The notes: a model not told the origin generated them from the letters alone. Positions 8,112 to 17,072 are shown, counted from the first letter of the stretch. The stretch: DNA of 64,000 nucleotides from CAWFQB01 sp965277875 (GCA_965277875.1 CBDIDV010000002.1:3596001-3660000), one strand, 5' to 3'. Translations and numbers: made by a program.

Positions 8112-9305
8112 ATGACACCTTCAAGAACGTCTTCAAAAATTCCGCAGCCTCTGTTTGCGGTTCCCGTCCTGCTGTGCTGTTCCCTCGTTCTCTGTGCCGG
8201 ATGCGGCAAAGGAGGCGGGACGCCCGCCGTGTCTGGCTCGCGCTACGTGATTACCGATTTGAATCCGCCGTTTGGGCCGCAGCAGCCGGCGCAAGGCAGC
8301 AGTGCCTCCGCCCTCAACGATCTCGGTCAGGTCACGCTGATCGGCAGCCGCCATGAAGGCGGCCCGTCCGGCCCGGATGTGAGCGGGGCTTTTCTGTACA
8401 GCAATGGCACGTATACCGCGCTGCCACTTTTCAACCCCACAGCCATCAACAACAAGGGCCAGATTCTAGATTACAATGGCCTGTTTCAAAATGGTGTCCT
8501 GAGCAGTATTCCTGTCCTGCTCCCCACTAATATCTCCAGCAGCGACTCTCCCAGTGGCAGAGTTATCCCGGCTGGCATCAATGAGCAGGGGCAGGTAGTC
8601 GGCACATCGTCCGTCCAATCGGAGCAAAATGGCGCTTCGCCGACATTTCAGGTCTTCACCCATGCTGTTTTGTACCAGAATGGGCAGACGACTAATCTGG
8701 ACATTGTCAGTCCGTCAGCAGGTGGGGCGGGCGCGAACGCCGCCAGTTCGGCTGCCGCCATTAACAATTCAGGTCAGGTCGTCGGGGCTTTTGGATCGGG
8801 CGGCACTCTGCCAAGCGGAGGCTTGCAGGGACACGCTTTTGTTTACAGCAATGGGGTAACAACCGACCTGGGTACGCTGGGCGGCAGCAATAGCGGCGCC
8901 ATAGCCATCAACAACAACGGACAAATCGTGGGGTACGCGGAACTGGCCGGCAGCACCCCGACAACGCTTGTAGACCGCTTTGGCAATACAGTTCCCGGCC
9001 CTCCTCTTATCGCTACCCACGCCGTGCTATGGCAGAACGGCGCGGCGGTTGACCTGAGCGCGCCCAATGATGGAAACGCCAGCGCTATCAACGATCAGGG
9101 GCAGATTGTCGGCTCGTACACGACAAGCAAGGGCGACAGTCGCGCTTTCGTTTACCGCAGCGGCAAACTCGCAGACTTGAACACCCTGCTCGTAAACGGC
9201 GGATGGACGATCCGCACGGCGACCGGCATCAACAGCAAAGGCCAGATTTGCGGCACGGGCATCTACAAAGGGCTGTACCACGCCGTTCTGCTGACGCCGC
9301 AATAG
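8112..9305 (+). CDS. HAF-repeat lipoprotein, copy 1 of 3
   Basis: A 397-residue secreted lipoprotein: signal peptide with lipobox ending LCAGC near residue 35, then repeated HAF units of the form INxxGQxVGxS and TDLGTLGG. HAF repeats are known in extracellular proteins of environmental bacteria; the fold is probably a propeller or solenoid and the ligand is unknown. GGAGAGCATCTTCCT precedes the ATG, and a very similar leader precedes copy 3, so the duplication included the 5' untranslated region. Its last 40 residues (GWTIRTATGINSKGQICG and following) are nearly identical to copy 3. Confidence 0.85.
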   Translation: MTPSRTSSKIPQPLFAVPVLLCCSLVLCAGCGKGGGTPAVSGSRYVITDLNPPFGPQQPAQGSSASALNDLGQVTLIGSRHEGGPSGPDVSGAFLYSNGTYTALPLFNPTAINNKGQILDYNGLFQNGVLSSIPVLLPTNISSSDSPSGRVIPAGINEQGQVVGTSSVQSEQNGASPTFQVFTHAVLYQNGQTTNLDIVSPSAGGAGANAASSAAAINNSGQVVGAFGSGGTLPSGGLQGHAFVYSNGVTTDLGTLGGSNSGAIAINNNGQIVGYAELAGSTPTTLVDRFGNTVPGPPLIATHAVLWQNGAAVDLSAPNDGNASAINDQGQIVGSYTTSKGDSRAFVYRSGKLADLNTLLVNGGWTIRTATGINSKGQICGTGIYKGLYHAVLLTPQ

Positions 9306-9456
9306 AGCAAAACTCAAGATTGCAGGCGGACACGATGTATTCGGTTCGGCTGTACTTCCCCTTCCATCACTCCCGCCGGAAGCAGGCCGCGTCCCTCCCG
9401 ATGCGCCGTTCCGTCCCTACTCTTGTTGTTCTTTGCGAGGAGAAACACACCTGTAC

Positions 9457-10656
9457 ATGAAAACACCAACATCTTTGTTCGCAACATCCGCATCGTGCTG
9501 CCTGTCTGCCGTTCTGCTTGCCGGGTGCGGCGGCGGCAGTCCCGCACCCGCTGTCGTGATCGGGCCGGCCTATGTCCTCACCGACATCAGCAACGGCAAG
9601 GACGATGGCGCAGTCGCCATTAACAACGCGGGGCAGGCGCTTGTCACTTCCAGCGGCACAAATCCTCTTATCGTGAGCTACGCCGCTTCCAATGCCTCAC
9701 GGGCCGTTCGACGCCGTTCCAGCCAAACCCCATTGCCAACGTACTCCTACCTGTACGACGGCGCGCACTTTGTAGAACTGAGCGGCGGCATTCCTTACGC
9801 GATCAATGATGGCGGGACAATCGCGCGAGGCAACGGCATCGGCCCTGCCGTTGACAGCGACTTCAACTATTATGTCCAGATACCGTCTATCGGGACTATG
9901 CTTTCGAGCAATTCGGTTGTGGTGCAGCCGTTCGCGCTGAACAACGCGAAGCAGGTAGTCGGCACATCTCCGCTCACTGACGCACAAACGGCCTCTGCTC
10001 CCAGCGCCTACCACGCGTTTTTGTACGCGGGCTATACCACCACGGATTTAGGCACATTGGGCGAGCCGACACCGATTGCCTTTTTACCGGGTACGTCCCC
10101 GAACGCGAACCTGCCCGGCGATCACAGCAACAGCGTGGCGTTCGGCATCAACGACGCGGGGCAGATTGTGGGCGTATCCGGTACAAGCGAGCGCGATGTG
10201 AACAGCGGTATAGTACAGCACGCCTTTTTATATCAGGACGGCAAAATGACCGATCTCGGCACACTCGGCGGCGCGAACAGCGTCGCGACAAGCATCAACA
10301 ACAAGGGGCAGGCGGCAGGATACTCCGAGGCGGCCCCCAAGCCTGGAACTCACGCGGCAGTGTGGCAGAACGGGCAGGTTCAGGACCTGGGCGCACCGCA
10401 GGGATACAACAGTTACGCGCTTGGCATCAATGACGCCGGGCAGGTTGTCGGCACGTCCCGACTGTTCAGCGGCGAAACGTTTGCGTTCCAGGCTTTCGTA
10501 TACCGCGAAGGCAAAATGCTCGACCTGAACAAGCAGGTGACGAACATCAACGGATGGACGCTGCAGGCCGCGACGGGCATTAACAGCAAAGGCCAGATCG
10601 TGGGCAGCGGCGTCTACAAAGGATCGTACCGCGCCTTTTTGCTGACGCCCAAATAG
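9457..10656 (+). CDS. HAF-repeat lipoprotein, copy 2 of 3
   Basis: A 399-residue paralogue of its neighbours: lipobox LLAGC near residue 25, the opening YVLTDISNG unit, and repeated AINDAGQIVGVS / DLGTLGGANSVATSINNKGQ units. It is the most divergent of the three copies, with a longer insertion in the first third. ATG 9457 is preferred over TTG 9433 because it begins a normal signal peptide; GAGGAGA lies about 13 bases upstream, a little far. Function beyond surface location is unknown. Confidence 0.83.
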   Translation: MKTPTSLFATSASCCLSAVLLAGCGGGSPAPAVVIGPAYVLTDISNGKDDGAVAINNAGQALVTSSGTNPLIVSYAASNASRAVRRRSSQTPLPTYSYLYDGAHFVELSGGIPYAINDGGTIARGNGIGPAVDSDFNYYVQIPSIGTMLSSNSVVVQPFALNNAKQVVGTSPLTDAQTASAPSAYHAFLYAGYTTTDLGTLGEPTPIAFLPGTSPNANLPGDHSNSVAFGINDAGQIVGVSGTSERDVNSGIVQHAFLYQDGKMTDLGTLGGANSVATSINNKGQAAGYSEAAPKPGTHAAVWQNGQVQDLGAPQGYNSYALGINDAGQVVGTSRLFSGETFAFQAFVYREGKMLDLNKQVTNINGWTLQAATGINSKGQIVGSGVYKGSYRAFLLTPK

Positions 10657-10786
10657 CAGACGTTCCAGGCGCTTTTGACAATCGCGCATTCCTCCTCGCG
10701 CTCTTATTGTTTGCTCATCATCGGCGTGATCCGGCGCACAGTCCCCCGTGCCGGATCACGCATGTCCTCTGCGGAAAGCATCTTCC

Positions 10787-10816
10787 ATGAAAACCTCAGT
10801 TATGAAAACCTCAGTC
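10787..10816 (+). repeat. 15-bp tandem duplication containing the start codon
   Basis: ATGAAAACCTCAGTT is immediately followed by ATGAAAACCTCAGTC. The copies are in frame and both contain a start codon. Confidence 0.9.
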
Positions 10817-11965
10817 ATCGGTCGCGCCCGGCTTGCCATTACGAGCCTGCTGTGTTGTTCGCTATTGCCTGTGGGATGCGGCAAAGGAGGCGGGACGCCC
10901 GCCGCCCCCGGTTCGCGGTACGTGATTACCGATTTGAACCCGCCGTATGGGCCGCAGCAGCCGGCGCAAGACAGTGATGCCACCGCGCTCAATGATGTCG
11001 GCCAGGTGACGATTACAGCCGATAGGATCGGGGGAGGCATATCGGGGCCGAATTCGGGACAGTCTTTTTTGTATGACAATGGCAAGTATACGTCGCTGCC
11101 GCTGATTAATCCGGTCGCCATCAACAACAAAGGCGAGGCTGTCAGTTTCGACGGCACCTCGCAAAACGGCGTTATGAGCGTCTATTCCTTTGCCGATGTC
11201 AACGACACGTTCGGCCAGACGTCTCCGGGCGGCATCAATGATCAGGGGCAGATCGCAGGCACGTCCACAGCGGCCGTGCTGCAAACCTTCGGCCCGAATG
11301 TGCAGCAGGCGGCTCTCAGTTACGTGTTTCTGTATCAGAACAGGCAGGTCACGCGTCTTGACCTGTTCCCGCAGCCAGGGGGCGTCGCGGCCGTGACGCC
11401 TGACGGAGCCCCGGCGGCCATCAATAGCGCGGGGCAGGTCGCAGGCGCTTTTTACACCAACGACGCTTCGGCCAATAATCAGGGCAAAACACACGCGTTC
11501 TTTTACAATAACGGTCTTACGACCGATCTGGGAACGCTGGGCGGCGACAACAGCGGCGCCACGGCCCTCAACAACCGGGGGCAGGCGGTCGGCTACTCGG
11601 ACGTGGTCGGCAGCATCCCGACAACCATCCGCTACAAACCCGGCACTCCGCTTTTAGACACGCCGCCTGTCTCCTCGCACGCCGCGCTGTGGCAAAACGG
11701 CACAGTAGTGGACATGAGCGCGCCCTATGCCGGTTACGCCACTGCCATTAACGATCAGGGGCAGACCGTCGGCTTCTTCGTCCCCTCGCAATACGAACTC
11801 CGCGCCTTCGTCTACCGTGACGGCAAGTTCCACGACCTGAATACGCTGCTCGTAAACAGCGGCTGGACGATCCGCACGGCGACCGGCATTAACAGCAAAG
11901 GCCAGATTTGCGGCACAGGCATCTACAAAGGGCTGTACCACGCCGTTCTGCTGACGCCACAATAA
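10787..11965 (+). CDS. HAF-repeat lipoprotein, copy 3 of 3
   Basis: A 392-residue lipoprotein (lipobox LPVGC) closely related to copy 1, with matching YVITDLNPPYGPQQPAQ opening and nearly identical C-terminus. The gene starts with two tandem copies of the same 15 bases, so the protein begins MKTSVMKTSV. ATG 10787 follows GGAAAG; ATG 10802 is the duplicated alternative. The leader resembles that of copy 1. A strong hairpin follows the gene. Confidence 0.84.
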   Translation: MKTSVMKTSVIGRARLAITSLLCCSLLPVGCGKGGGTPAAPGSRYVITDLNPPYGPQQPAQDSDATALNDVGQVTITADRIGGGISGPNSGQSFLYDNGKYTSLPLINPVAINNKGEAVSFDGTSQNGVMSVYSFADVNDTFGQTSPGGINDQGQIAGTSTAAVLQTFGPNVQQAALSYVFLYQNRQVTRLDLFPQPGGVAAVTPDGAPAAINSAGQVAGAFYTNDASANNQGKTHAFFYNNGLTTDLGTLGGDNSGATALNNRGQAVGYSDVVGSIPTTIRYKPGTPLLDTPPVSSHAALWQNGTVVDMSAPYAGYATAINDQGQTVGFFVPSQYELRAFVYRDGKFHDLNTLLVNSGWTIRTATGINSKGQICGTGIYKGLYHAVLLTPQ

Positions 11966-12032
11966 AGCCCCGCATCAACAATTTACCTGCACCAACGATC
12001 TACTTGCACCAACGATTGACAGGCAGTAATGG

Positions 12033-12068
12033 CCGCGCCGGAAGCAAAACGCTTTGCTTCCGGCGCGG
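12033..12068. terminator. Strong hairpin after the HAF cluster
   Basis: 16-bp perfect stem: 12033-12048 pairs with 12053-12068 around a 4-base loop. No U-tract follows, so it may be a transcript-stabilising or bidirectional terminator. A 12-bp direct repeat TGCACCAACGAT occurs twice just upstream (about 11990 and 12005). The rest of 11966-12300 shows nothing gene-like. Confidence 0.7.
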
Positions 12069-12300
12069 CGTCCTCTTGCCCGCCAAGTATTCCCCGACTG
12101 GATACCGCCCCGTAGCAATGCCGTTTTATCCGTGTTTTACTCATCGGAGGCATTCTCAACGCTAAACCGAACGGCGTACACTGCCGAAATGAATGCCTGT
12201 GTTCGCGCCGAATGCCCGCGCGCGTTTGAACCCGCCGAGACTAGCGGAACCACTTATTTCAAATGAGCGCCAACAGGTTCAACACAACATTTACGCAAGA

Positions 12301-12350
12301 TACGACAGGACACGATAGGATACGATAGGATACGATAGGATACGGAAGGG
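12301..12350 (+). repeat. Five tandem 10-bp units ending in the ribosome-binding site
   Basis: Units TACGACAGGA, CACGATAGGA, TACGATAGGA, TACGATAGGA, TACGGAAGGG. The last one supplies the Shine-Dalgarno GGAAGGG for the ATG at 12360. The 10-bp period is close to one helical turn, and slippage could change unit number. Confidence 0.85.
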
Positions 12351-12359
12351 TTGATTTTG

Positions 12360-13217
12360 ATGCAATTTCGCTCCGGCTCGGCGCATCGCGCCTTCACATT
12401 GATAGAATTGCTTGTGGTGATCGCCATCATCTCGATTTTGGCGTCCATTCTCTTCCCTGTCTTCGGGCAGGCCCGCGAAAAAGCGCGTCAGACATCGTGC
12501 CTGTCCAACGGGCGGCAGTTGGGATTGGGCGTGTTGCAGTATGTTCAGGATTATGACGAGCAGATGCCTTCGGGCGTCGTGATTCCCGCAGGCCAGCCGT
12601 GCGCCGGTTCGATCATGCCGGGGCGCGGCTGGGCCGGCCAAACCTACGCGTATACCAAAAACAAGCAGATCTATAAATGCCCCGACGACCTGACTCCGCT
12701 CGACAAAGCCAATCCGACCCGCGTGGCCTGCTCGTATGGGCTGAACATGTATGTGGCGGGAACGATGCAGGGCGGACTGCTGGCGGGACAGGCCGCGCCC
12801 GCCAATACCGTGATGCTGTTCGAGGTGACGCAGAACCTGACGGATGTGACGGGGGCGGCGGACTGGCGCTCCACAGCGGCGAACGGCGGCGACGGCAGCG
12901 GGGCGGGATTTATTGACTGGTGCATCCCCGCAGGCGGGCTGGCGCAGTATGATACGGGCGTGATGGGAACGCCGCCGCGTCCCGACCGCATCGGCGTCTG
13001 GGTGCGCGACCCGAACGCGGGCCGACACTCCCTTGGCAGCAACTTCGCGCTGTGCGACGGCCATTCCAAGTTCTTCCAGCGGTCACGCGTGTCCACGGGC
13101 TTTGCCAACAACAACCCGCAGTGCGCCCAGGATCAGTCCGGCCCCACCTGTGCGGCCTCGTATGGCATTGCGGCAGGCACAAGCGCGAATGTCGGAGCCA
13201 CCTTCAGCCCGCAGTAA
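12360..13217 (+). CDS. DUF1559 / H-X9-DG type pseudopilin (type II secretion-like)
   Basis: A 285-residue protein with a class III prepilin leader and helix (FTLIELLVVIAIISILASIL, residues about 12-31) cleaved by prepilin peptidase, followed by the DUF1559 domain. The H-X9-DG motif is exact: His in RHSLG, nine residues, then DG in CDGHSKF near residue 232. These pseudopilins are abundant in Planctomycetota and Armatimonadota. GGAAGGG precedes ATG 12360; TTG 12351 is an upstream alternative. A terminator follows. Confidence 0.92.
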   Translation: MQFRSGSAHRAFTLIELLVVIAIISILASILFPVFGQAREKARQTSCLSNGRQLGLGVLQYVQDYDEQMPSGVVIPAGQPCAGSIMPGRGWAGQTYAYTKNKQIYKCPDDLTPLDKANPTRVACSYGLNMYVAGTMQGGLLAGQAAPANTVMLFEVTQNLTDVTGAADWRSTAANGGDGSGAGFIDWCIPAGGLAQYDTGVMGTPPRPDRIGVWVRDPNAGRHSLGSNFALCDGHSKFFQRSRVSTGFANNNPQCAQDQSGPTCAASYGIAAGTSANVGATFSPQ

Positions 13218-13241
13218 ACGCAGCGCGGTATGTAGGACGTA

Positions 13242-13275
13242 GCGGGGCCGGGGATTTTTCAATCCCCGGCCCCGC
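13242..13275. terminator. Terminator hairpin of the pseudopilin gene
   Basis: 15-bp perfect GC-rich stem, 13242-13256 with 13261-13275, and a TTTC loop. It sits between two convergent genes and could serve both. Confidence 0.8.
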
Positions 13276-13278
13276 ATA

Positions 13279-13375
13279 ATTAGGACTTTCGCTTCGAGAT
13301 TGGAAATTCGGCGGAATGTCGCCGTTTTGGAAAATTTCCTATCTCGAAGCGAACGATCAAAGCGAAAGTCCTAAT
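13279..13375. repeat. Nested intergenic inverted repeat E
   Basis: Outer arms ATTAGGACTTTCGCTT (13279-13294) and 13360-13375 are exact complements. An inner pair, 13291-13308 and 13333-13350, matches with one mismatch, and a small CGGCG/CGCCG hairpin is at the centre. The right half holds about 13 extra bases between inner and outer arms. It lies between convergent genes next to a terminator. Confidence 0.82.
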
Positions 13376-13387
13376 CATAACACTTCA

Positions 13388-15235
13388 TTACAGCGTTTTC
13401 AGAAAGGCGACCAGGTCGGTCAATTCCGTAGGCGTTAAGTCGGGCTTGCCGGTCAGGCGGGAAGGCTTGTGGTACTCGGTCAGCAGGCGTTCGAGAGTGC
13501 GGGCGTCGCCGGTGTGCAGGTAAGGGGCGCGATTATAGACGCCGCGCAGGCTGGGCGGATTGAAGCCTTTGTACGGGTCGAGCGGCTCTTCCAGGCCCAC
13601 GTCATAGGCGGCAGGGGTGGTGTAGTTGGGGGCGGCATGGCACGTATTGCAGGCTTTCGCCTCGAAGACCGTTTTGCCCCGTGCGGCCTGCAAAGCGCGT
13701 TCCCCAATCGGGTGCGCGTTGGGGTTGGGCTTGAAATCCAGAGTCTGCAAATAAGCCGTGATGGCGTCGAGTTCCGCGCCGGTCGGCTCCGGCCCCTGCA
13801 TGGATTTGACCATGCTGTCATGCGCGATCTGGCGCAGGCTGGACTGCCAGCCGTGCCACGTATACGGCGCGGTCTGCCCAACCCCGCGCAGGCTCAGCAC
13901 CTTTTTGGGCGTGCCGTAGCTGCCATCGTTGGACGTGTCGAACGTGCTGCCATTGGTATGCCCCTCGACATGACACGTACCGCACGAGTACCACTGATGA
14001 AACGAGCGTTTGGCGTCCAGAAACAGCGCCTCGCCCTGCCGCGCAAGGGAAGGCGCGGATGGCCCGCCAATCGGAATGGTCTTCGTAATCTGGCCGGTTT
14101 GGGCATCTATCAGTTGCAGCGCGTCGCTCAGGTAGTTGGCGACCACGACCGTCCTGCCGTCCGGCATGAACTGCGCGCCCAGCGGACGCCCGCCCAATGG
14201 CACACGCCGGAAGCGTTCAGGATGGCCGAGCAGTTCCGGCTCGATGTGGTCCCCCGGCCCGCCATAGGCCACGAACGGCAGGGGCAGATGGTATATCAAT
14301 AATTCGTGTGTGCCGCCCGCCGTGGCGACAAGCGTATTGCCGTCGGGACTGAGGGCCACGCCGTCCACGTCGCCCACGGCCTCGCCGCGCGGGTCGAGGG
14401 CGAGGGTTTCACGGGGGCCGTCCTCGTTTAGCGGCGCGCGGCTCAGGCGGTTGCCCACGACCCAGCCTTCCGTGATGCTCTCCCGCGTGGTCGGGCGCAG
14501 CCGCTCGGAAATGTGCGCCGTGTACGCCCACGCGCCATCCGGTGAAACGGCGACGTGCCGCACATTGTGGCCGCGCAGCCGTACCGTGTGCAATACCTTG
14601 CGCGATTGGGCGTCAATCACGGTCATGTCCTCGGAACGGGCGCAGCCGACCGCCAGACGCTTGGCGTCCGGCGTCATGCCGACGTGCCAGGGTTCCACGC
14701 CCACGGCCACGCGATCCGTCACTCTGCCCTGCGCGATGTTGACGAACGCGAGGTTGTTTTCACCCGACAGCGCGACATATGCGACTGTGCCATCCGCGCT
14801 CAGGGCCACGCCGCGCGGCTCATCCCCTACCGCAATCGTTCGCGCCACGCGCAGGCCATCCGGCGTCACGTCCAGAACCGAAATGCTGTCGCCCCACTGA
14901 TTGCTGACCACAACCCGCCTGCCGTTATGGGCAAATGCGACCCCAAACGGACGCCTGCCCACGGCGGTCTCGCCGACCACCCTGCCCGCCCCGATGTCCA
15001 CGAGCGAGACCGTGTCCGAGGTGGCATTGGCGCATACGGCGAGATGTCCGTCCGGCGAGAGGGCCAGGTCAATGGGCGAGCGGTCACGGTCGGGCAAATT
15101 CTGCGCGGCGGACAGGATCGGCGCGGCGGGCGCGGGCAGGGGCGCGTCCCCGACAGGCGGGGCCATAACAAAAGCCCCTCCCAGCAAACCCGATAACCCC
15201 AGCAAAGGCACAACGGTAAACGGTTTGGTACGCAA
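13388..15235 (-). CDS. Secreted YVTN beta-propeller / di-heme cytochrome c protein
   Basis: A 615-residue exported protein. After a signal sequence (residues about 1-30) comes a seven-bladed-type YVTN/WD40-like propeller (LALSPDGHLAVCANATSDTV, VALSADGTVAYVAL, VAVSPDGAWAYTAH) to about residue 390, then a cytochrome c peroxidase-like module with two heme motifs, CGTCH and CNTCH, ending in VAFLKTL. Such fusions are thought to act in periplasmic electron transfer or substrate oxidation. The start is TTG 15235 with GGAAG six bases upstream; no ATG fits. The redoxin gene upstream, on the same strand, suggests a shared redox role. Confidence 0.85.
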   Translation of the reverse strand: MRTKPFTVVPLLGLSGLLGGAFVMAPPVGDAPLPAPAAPILSAAQNLPDRDRSPIDLALSPDGHLAVCANATSDTVSLVDIGAGRVVGETAVGRRPFGVAFAHNGRRVVVSNQWGDSISVLDVTPDGLRVARTIAVGDEPRGVALSADGTVAYVALSGENNLAFVNIAQGRVTDRVAVGVEPWHVGMTPDAKRLAVGCARSEDMTVIDAQSRKVLHTVRLRGHNVRHVAVSPDGAWAYTAHISERLRPTTRESITEGWVVGNRLSRAPLNEDGPRETLALDPRGEAVGDVDGVALSPDGNTLVATAGGTHELLIYHLPLPFVAYGGPGDHIEPELLGHPERFRRVPLGGRPLGAQFMPDGRTVVVANYLSDALQLIDAQTGQITKTIPIGGPSAPSLARQGEALFLDAKRSFHQWYSCGTCHVEGHTNGSTFDTSNDGSYGTPKKVLSLRGVGQTAPYTWHGWQSSLRQIAHDSMVKSMQGPEPTGAELDAITAYLQTLDFKPNPNAHPIGERALQAARGKTVFEAKACNTCHAAPNYTTPAAYDVGLEEPLDPYKGFNPPSLRGVYNRAPYLHTGDARTLERLLTEYHKPSRLTGKPDLTPTELTDLVAFLKTL

Positions 15236-15309
15236 AGTTTGCTTCCTTCACAAATCTACAATCACAAATCTACAATCACAAAATTACGACCGTGCTTAAC
15301 CATCGCAGC

Positions 15310-15464
15310 CCCGCACTGAAGTACGGGTCTGGGAGGCTGCGCCGGGCGTCCACGCGCAGCGAAGGACAAACCGTCCTGTGGACGGAAATGCCCTGTGAAC
15401 CAGAGATGTCCCGTCCGCAGGACGGTCGGCACTTGCGCCTCCCAGACCCGTACTTCAGTGCGGG
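15310..15464. repeat. Long GC-rich inverted repeat F with nested arms
   Basis: 15310-15337 is the exact reverse complement of 15437-15464 (28 bp, CCCGCACTGAAGTACGGGTC and on). A second inner pair, 15370-15385 and 15411-15426, matches with one mismatch and contains GTCCTGTGGAC / GTCCGCAGGAC. The whole would fold into a two-stage cruciform in the gap upstream of the cytochrome gene. Confidence 0.9.
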
Positions 15465-15525
15465 TCTAAGGGCGCTGAACAATCCCCAAACGCTATTTGG
15501 CTGAACCAGCCAACGACGAGATGCC

Positions 15526-16161
15526 TCACCCAAAGGGGCGGTTTGTTTTGATGCTGACCACCTTATCCGTCAGTATGGAGGAGACCGCGTTGGGCAGCAG
15601 GGCTTTCGTTACCTGCGCTTCGTTGGCCGCGTCGTCGAACGAGCCGAAGTAGCGCAGTACGCCCTGTTTGTCAACGAGCGCAAAGCTCGGCGTACAGTAG
15701 ATTTTGAAGTACGTGGCGAGCCGGCCTTTGTCGTCGTTGAGCAGGGGCATGTCGAAGTTTTTGGCCTCGGCGAACTTGCATAACTCCTGGGGCGTGTCGT
15801 TGGCGCTGCACCGCACGCCCAGAAACGCCACGTCCTTGCCGTACTTCTGCTGCAATTTGCCGACGCGCTTTTCGTAGCGCCAGGTCGTGCCGCACTTTTC
15901 GCTCATGAAGAACAGGATGATGGCCTTCTTGTTCTTATACGACGACAGCGAGATGCTTGCGGCATCGGTCTTGTCGGTATCTTTGGCCTCATGCGCGATG
16001 TCCTTGAGCGTAAAGTCCTTGATAGGGCTGTCAATCACGGCATGATCCGTGGCAGCCACTTTGGGAACGGGCGCGACCGCTTTTTGCTGCGCCGTCACGA
16101 CCGCGCCCGACGCTCCGAAGGCGGCGAGAGCGAGCCATGCGGCTGCTTTCCTTTTGTCCAT
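15526..16161 (-). CDS. Exported redoxin (AhpC/TSA-like thioredoxin fold)
   Basis: A 211-residue protein with a signal peptide (MDKRKAAAWLALAAFGASGAVVTAQ) and a redoxin domain. The active-site region is IILFFMSEKCGTTWRYEKRV: a single Cys where thioredoxins have CxxC, as in many planctomycete redoxins. A second Cys lies in LGVRCSAND and a third in KIYCTPSFALVD, where TPS is the cis-proline loop. ATG 16161 follows AGGAG five bases upstream; the frame extends 61 codons further up without family similarity. It lies upstream of the heme protein on the same strand, separated by inverted repeat F. Confidence 0.82.
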   Translation of the reverse strand: MDKRKAAAWLALAAFGASGAVVTAQQKAVAPVPKVAATDHAVIDSPIKDFTLKDIAHEAKDTDKTDAASISLSSYKNKKAIILFFMSEKCGTTWRYEKRVGKLQQKYGKDVAFLGVRCSANDTPQELCKFAEAKNFDMPLLNDDKGRLATYFKIYCTPSFALVDKQGVLRYFGSFDDAANEAQVTKALLPNAVSSILTDKVVSIKTNRPFG

Positions 16162-16676
16162 TTGCTTCTCCTGTACGTGCCTGATACTGCCCCCGACCGC
16201 TGTTTCAAAGCGCTGTGCCGGGTGACATATACGGCGATCTGCGATCTTCGCGCCCATGCGGAAGAGGGCATTGACGCGCTGCGCGCAAAGACCCTCTTCA
16301 TTGTACACCGTTTGGCGCGAAACAACAGAAATCAGCCCTGCCACAGCAAAACCAATACAGGCCCGTAAGAACGCCGATCCCCCGTAAGTGTGCCTGCCTC
16401 ACCCCCGTAACCCTTCCGGTTTTGCGTTACCAGCAGTGATTTCACGGGGAATCGTGTTGAACTTGCGGGGCGTTGTGGAAACATGTATGTGTCGAGGTTA
16501 CAGTGGGGCGTGGTCAATTAAAAACAGATATTAGCACTATAAATTTTTTTTGTGTCACTAAATGTAAGTTCTGCCGGAGGTATAGCCTGCCAAGAATACC
16601 AGAAATATAGCATCAGGAACCAACAACGGAAATTGAGGACGTGAAATAAGGTAATTATTAAAGCAAGGATGAAATC
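16162..16676. other. 515-bp divergent intergenic region
   Basis: Between the redoxin (minus) and LuxR-type gene (plus). No gene is supported. The part near 16515-16560 is AT-rich with CTATAAATTTTTTTT and probably carries the promoter of the LuxR-type gene; CCCGTAA is repeated three times near 16363-16412. Nothing else is recognised. Confidence 0.5.
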
Positions 16677-16931
16677 ATGAGCGAGCAGCCAACGAACGAA
16701 CCAATCAGATTGACAAAACGCGAGGTAGAAGTGCTGACACTGGTAATCGAGGGGAAAGCCAGCAAGGAAGTGGCCGAGCTGTTGTATGTGAGCAAGCGCA
16801 CCGTGGATTTCCACCTTGCCAACATCTATGAGAAGCTCAATGTCACCAACCGGGTTCAGGCATTCCGCCGCGCCGTCGCGCTGGGCCTGATCCCTATGGA
16901 ACCCCCGATGCTGGTCGAAAACGAAAAGTAG
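16677..16931 (+). CDS. Stand-alone LuxR/GerE-type HTH protein
   Basis: An 84-residue protein that is almost only a LuxR C-terminal helix-turn-helix (LTKREVEVLTLVIEGKASKEVAELL, recognition helix SKRTVDFHLANIYEKL, then NRVQAFRRAVALGLI). It lacks a receiver or autoinducer domain. Such short GerE-like proteins can regulate alone or interfere with larger LuxR proteins by dimerising. ATG 16677 follows AAGGA. Targets are unknown; the nearest co-directional gene downstream is the Prc protease, beyond a terminator. Confidence 0.85.
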   Translation: MSEQPTNEPIRLTKREVEVLTLVIEGKASKEVAELLYVSKRTVDFHLANIYEKLNVTNRVQAFRRAVALGLIPMEPPMLVENEK

Positions 16932-16959
16932 AATTTAATCCCTATCAGACCCGGTGAAG

Positions 16960-16979
16960 CTTGATCAAACCTGATCAAG
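16960..16979. promoter_or_regulatory. Perfect 8-bp palindromic hairpin
   Basis: CTTGATCA AACC TGATCAAG, within a longer GTGA...TCAC frame, just downstream of the LuxR-type gene. It could be an operator or a weak terminator. Confidence 0.5.
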
Positions 16980-17027
16980 ATGTCACGACATAAGAGGCCG
17001 TATAAAAAATGTGCGCTTCAGCGCAAG

Positions 17028-17072
17028 GCCGCAGGAAATTAGTATCCTGCGGCTTTGTCGTCACTCCTTTTT
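17028..17072 (+). terminator. Hairpin with downstream T-tract
   Basis: GCCGCAGGA (17028-17036) pairs with TCCTGCGGC (17045-17053) around eight bases; TTTTTT occurs at 17067-17072. A further GCGCGGC/GCCGCGC hairpin follows at about 17078-17100. The remaining 17100-17417 shows no gene. Confidence 0.65.

Noticed and set aside
12301..12350. CRISPR-like array
   Set aside because: Units of 10 bp without spacers; this is a simple tandem repeat. No array of 25-40 bp repeats with unique spacers was found in the window.
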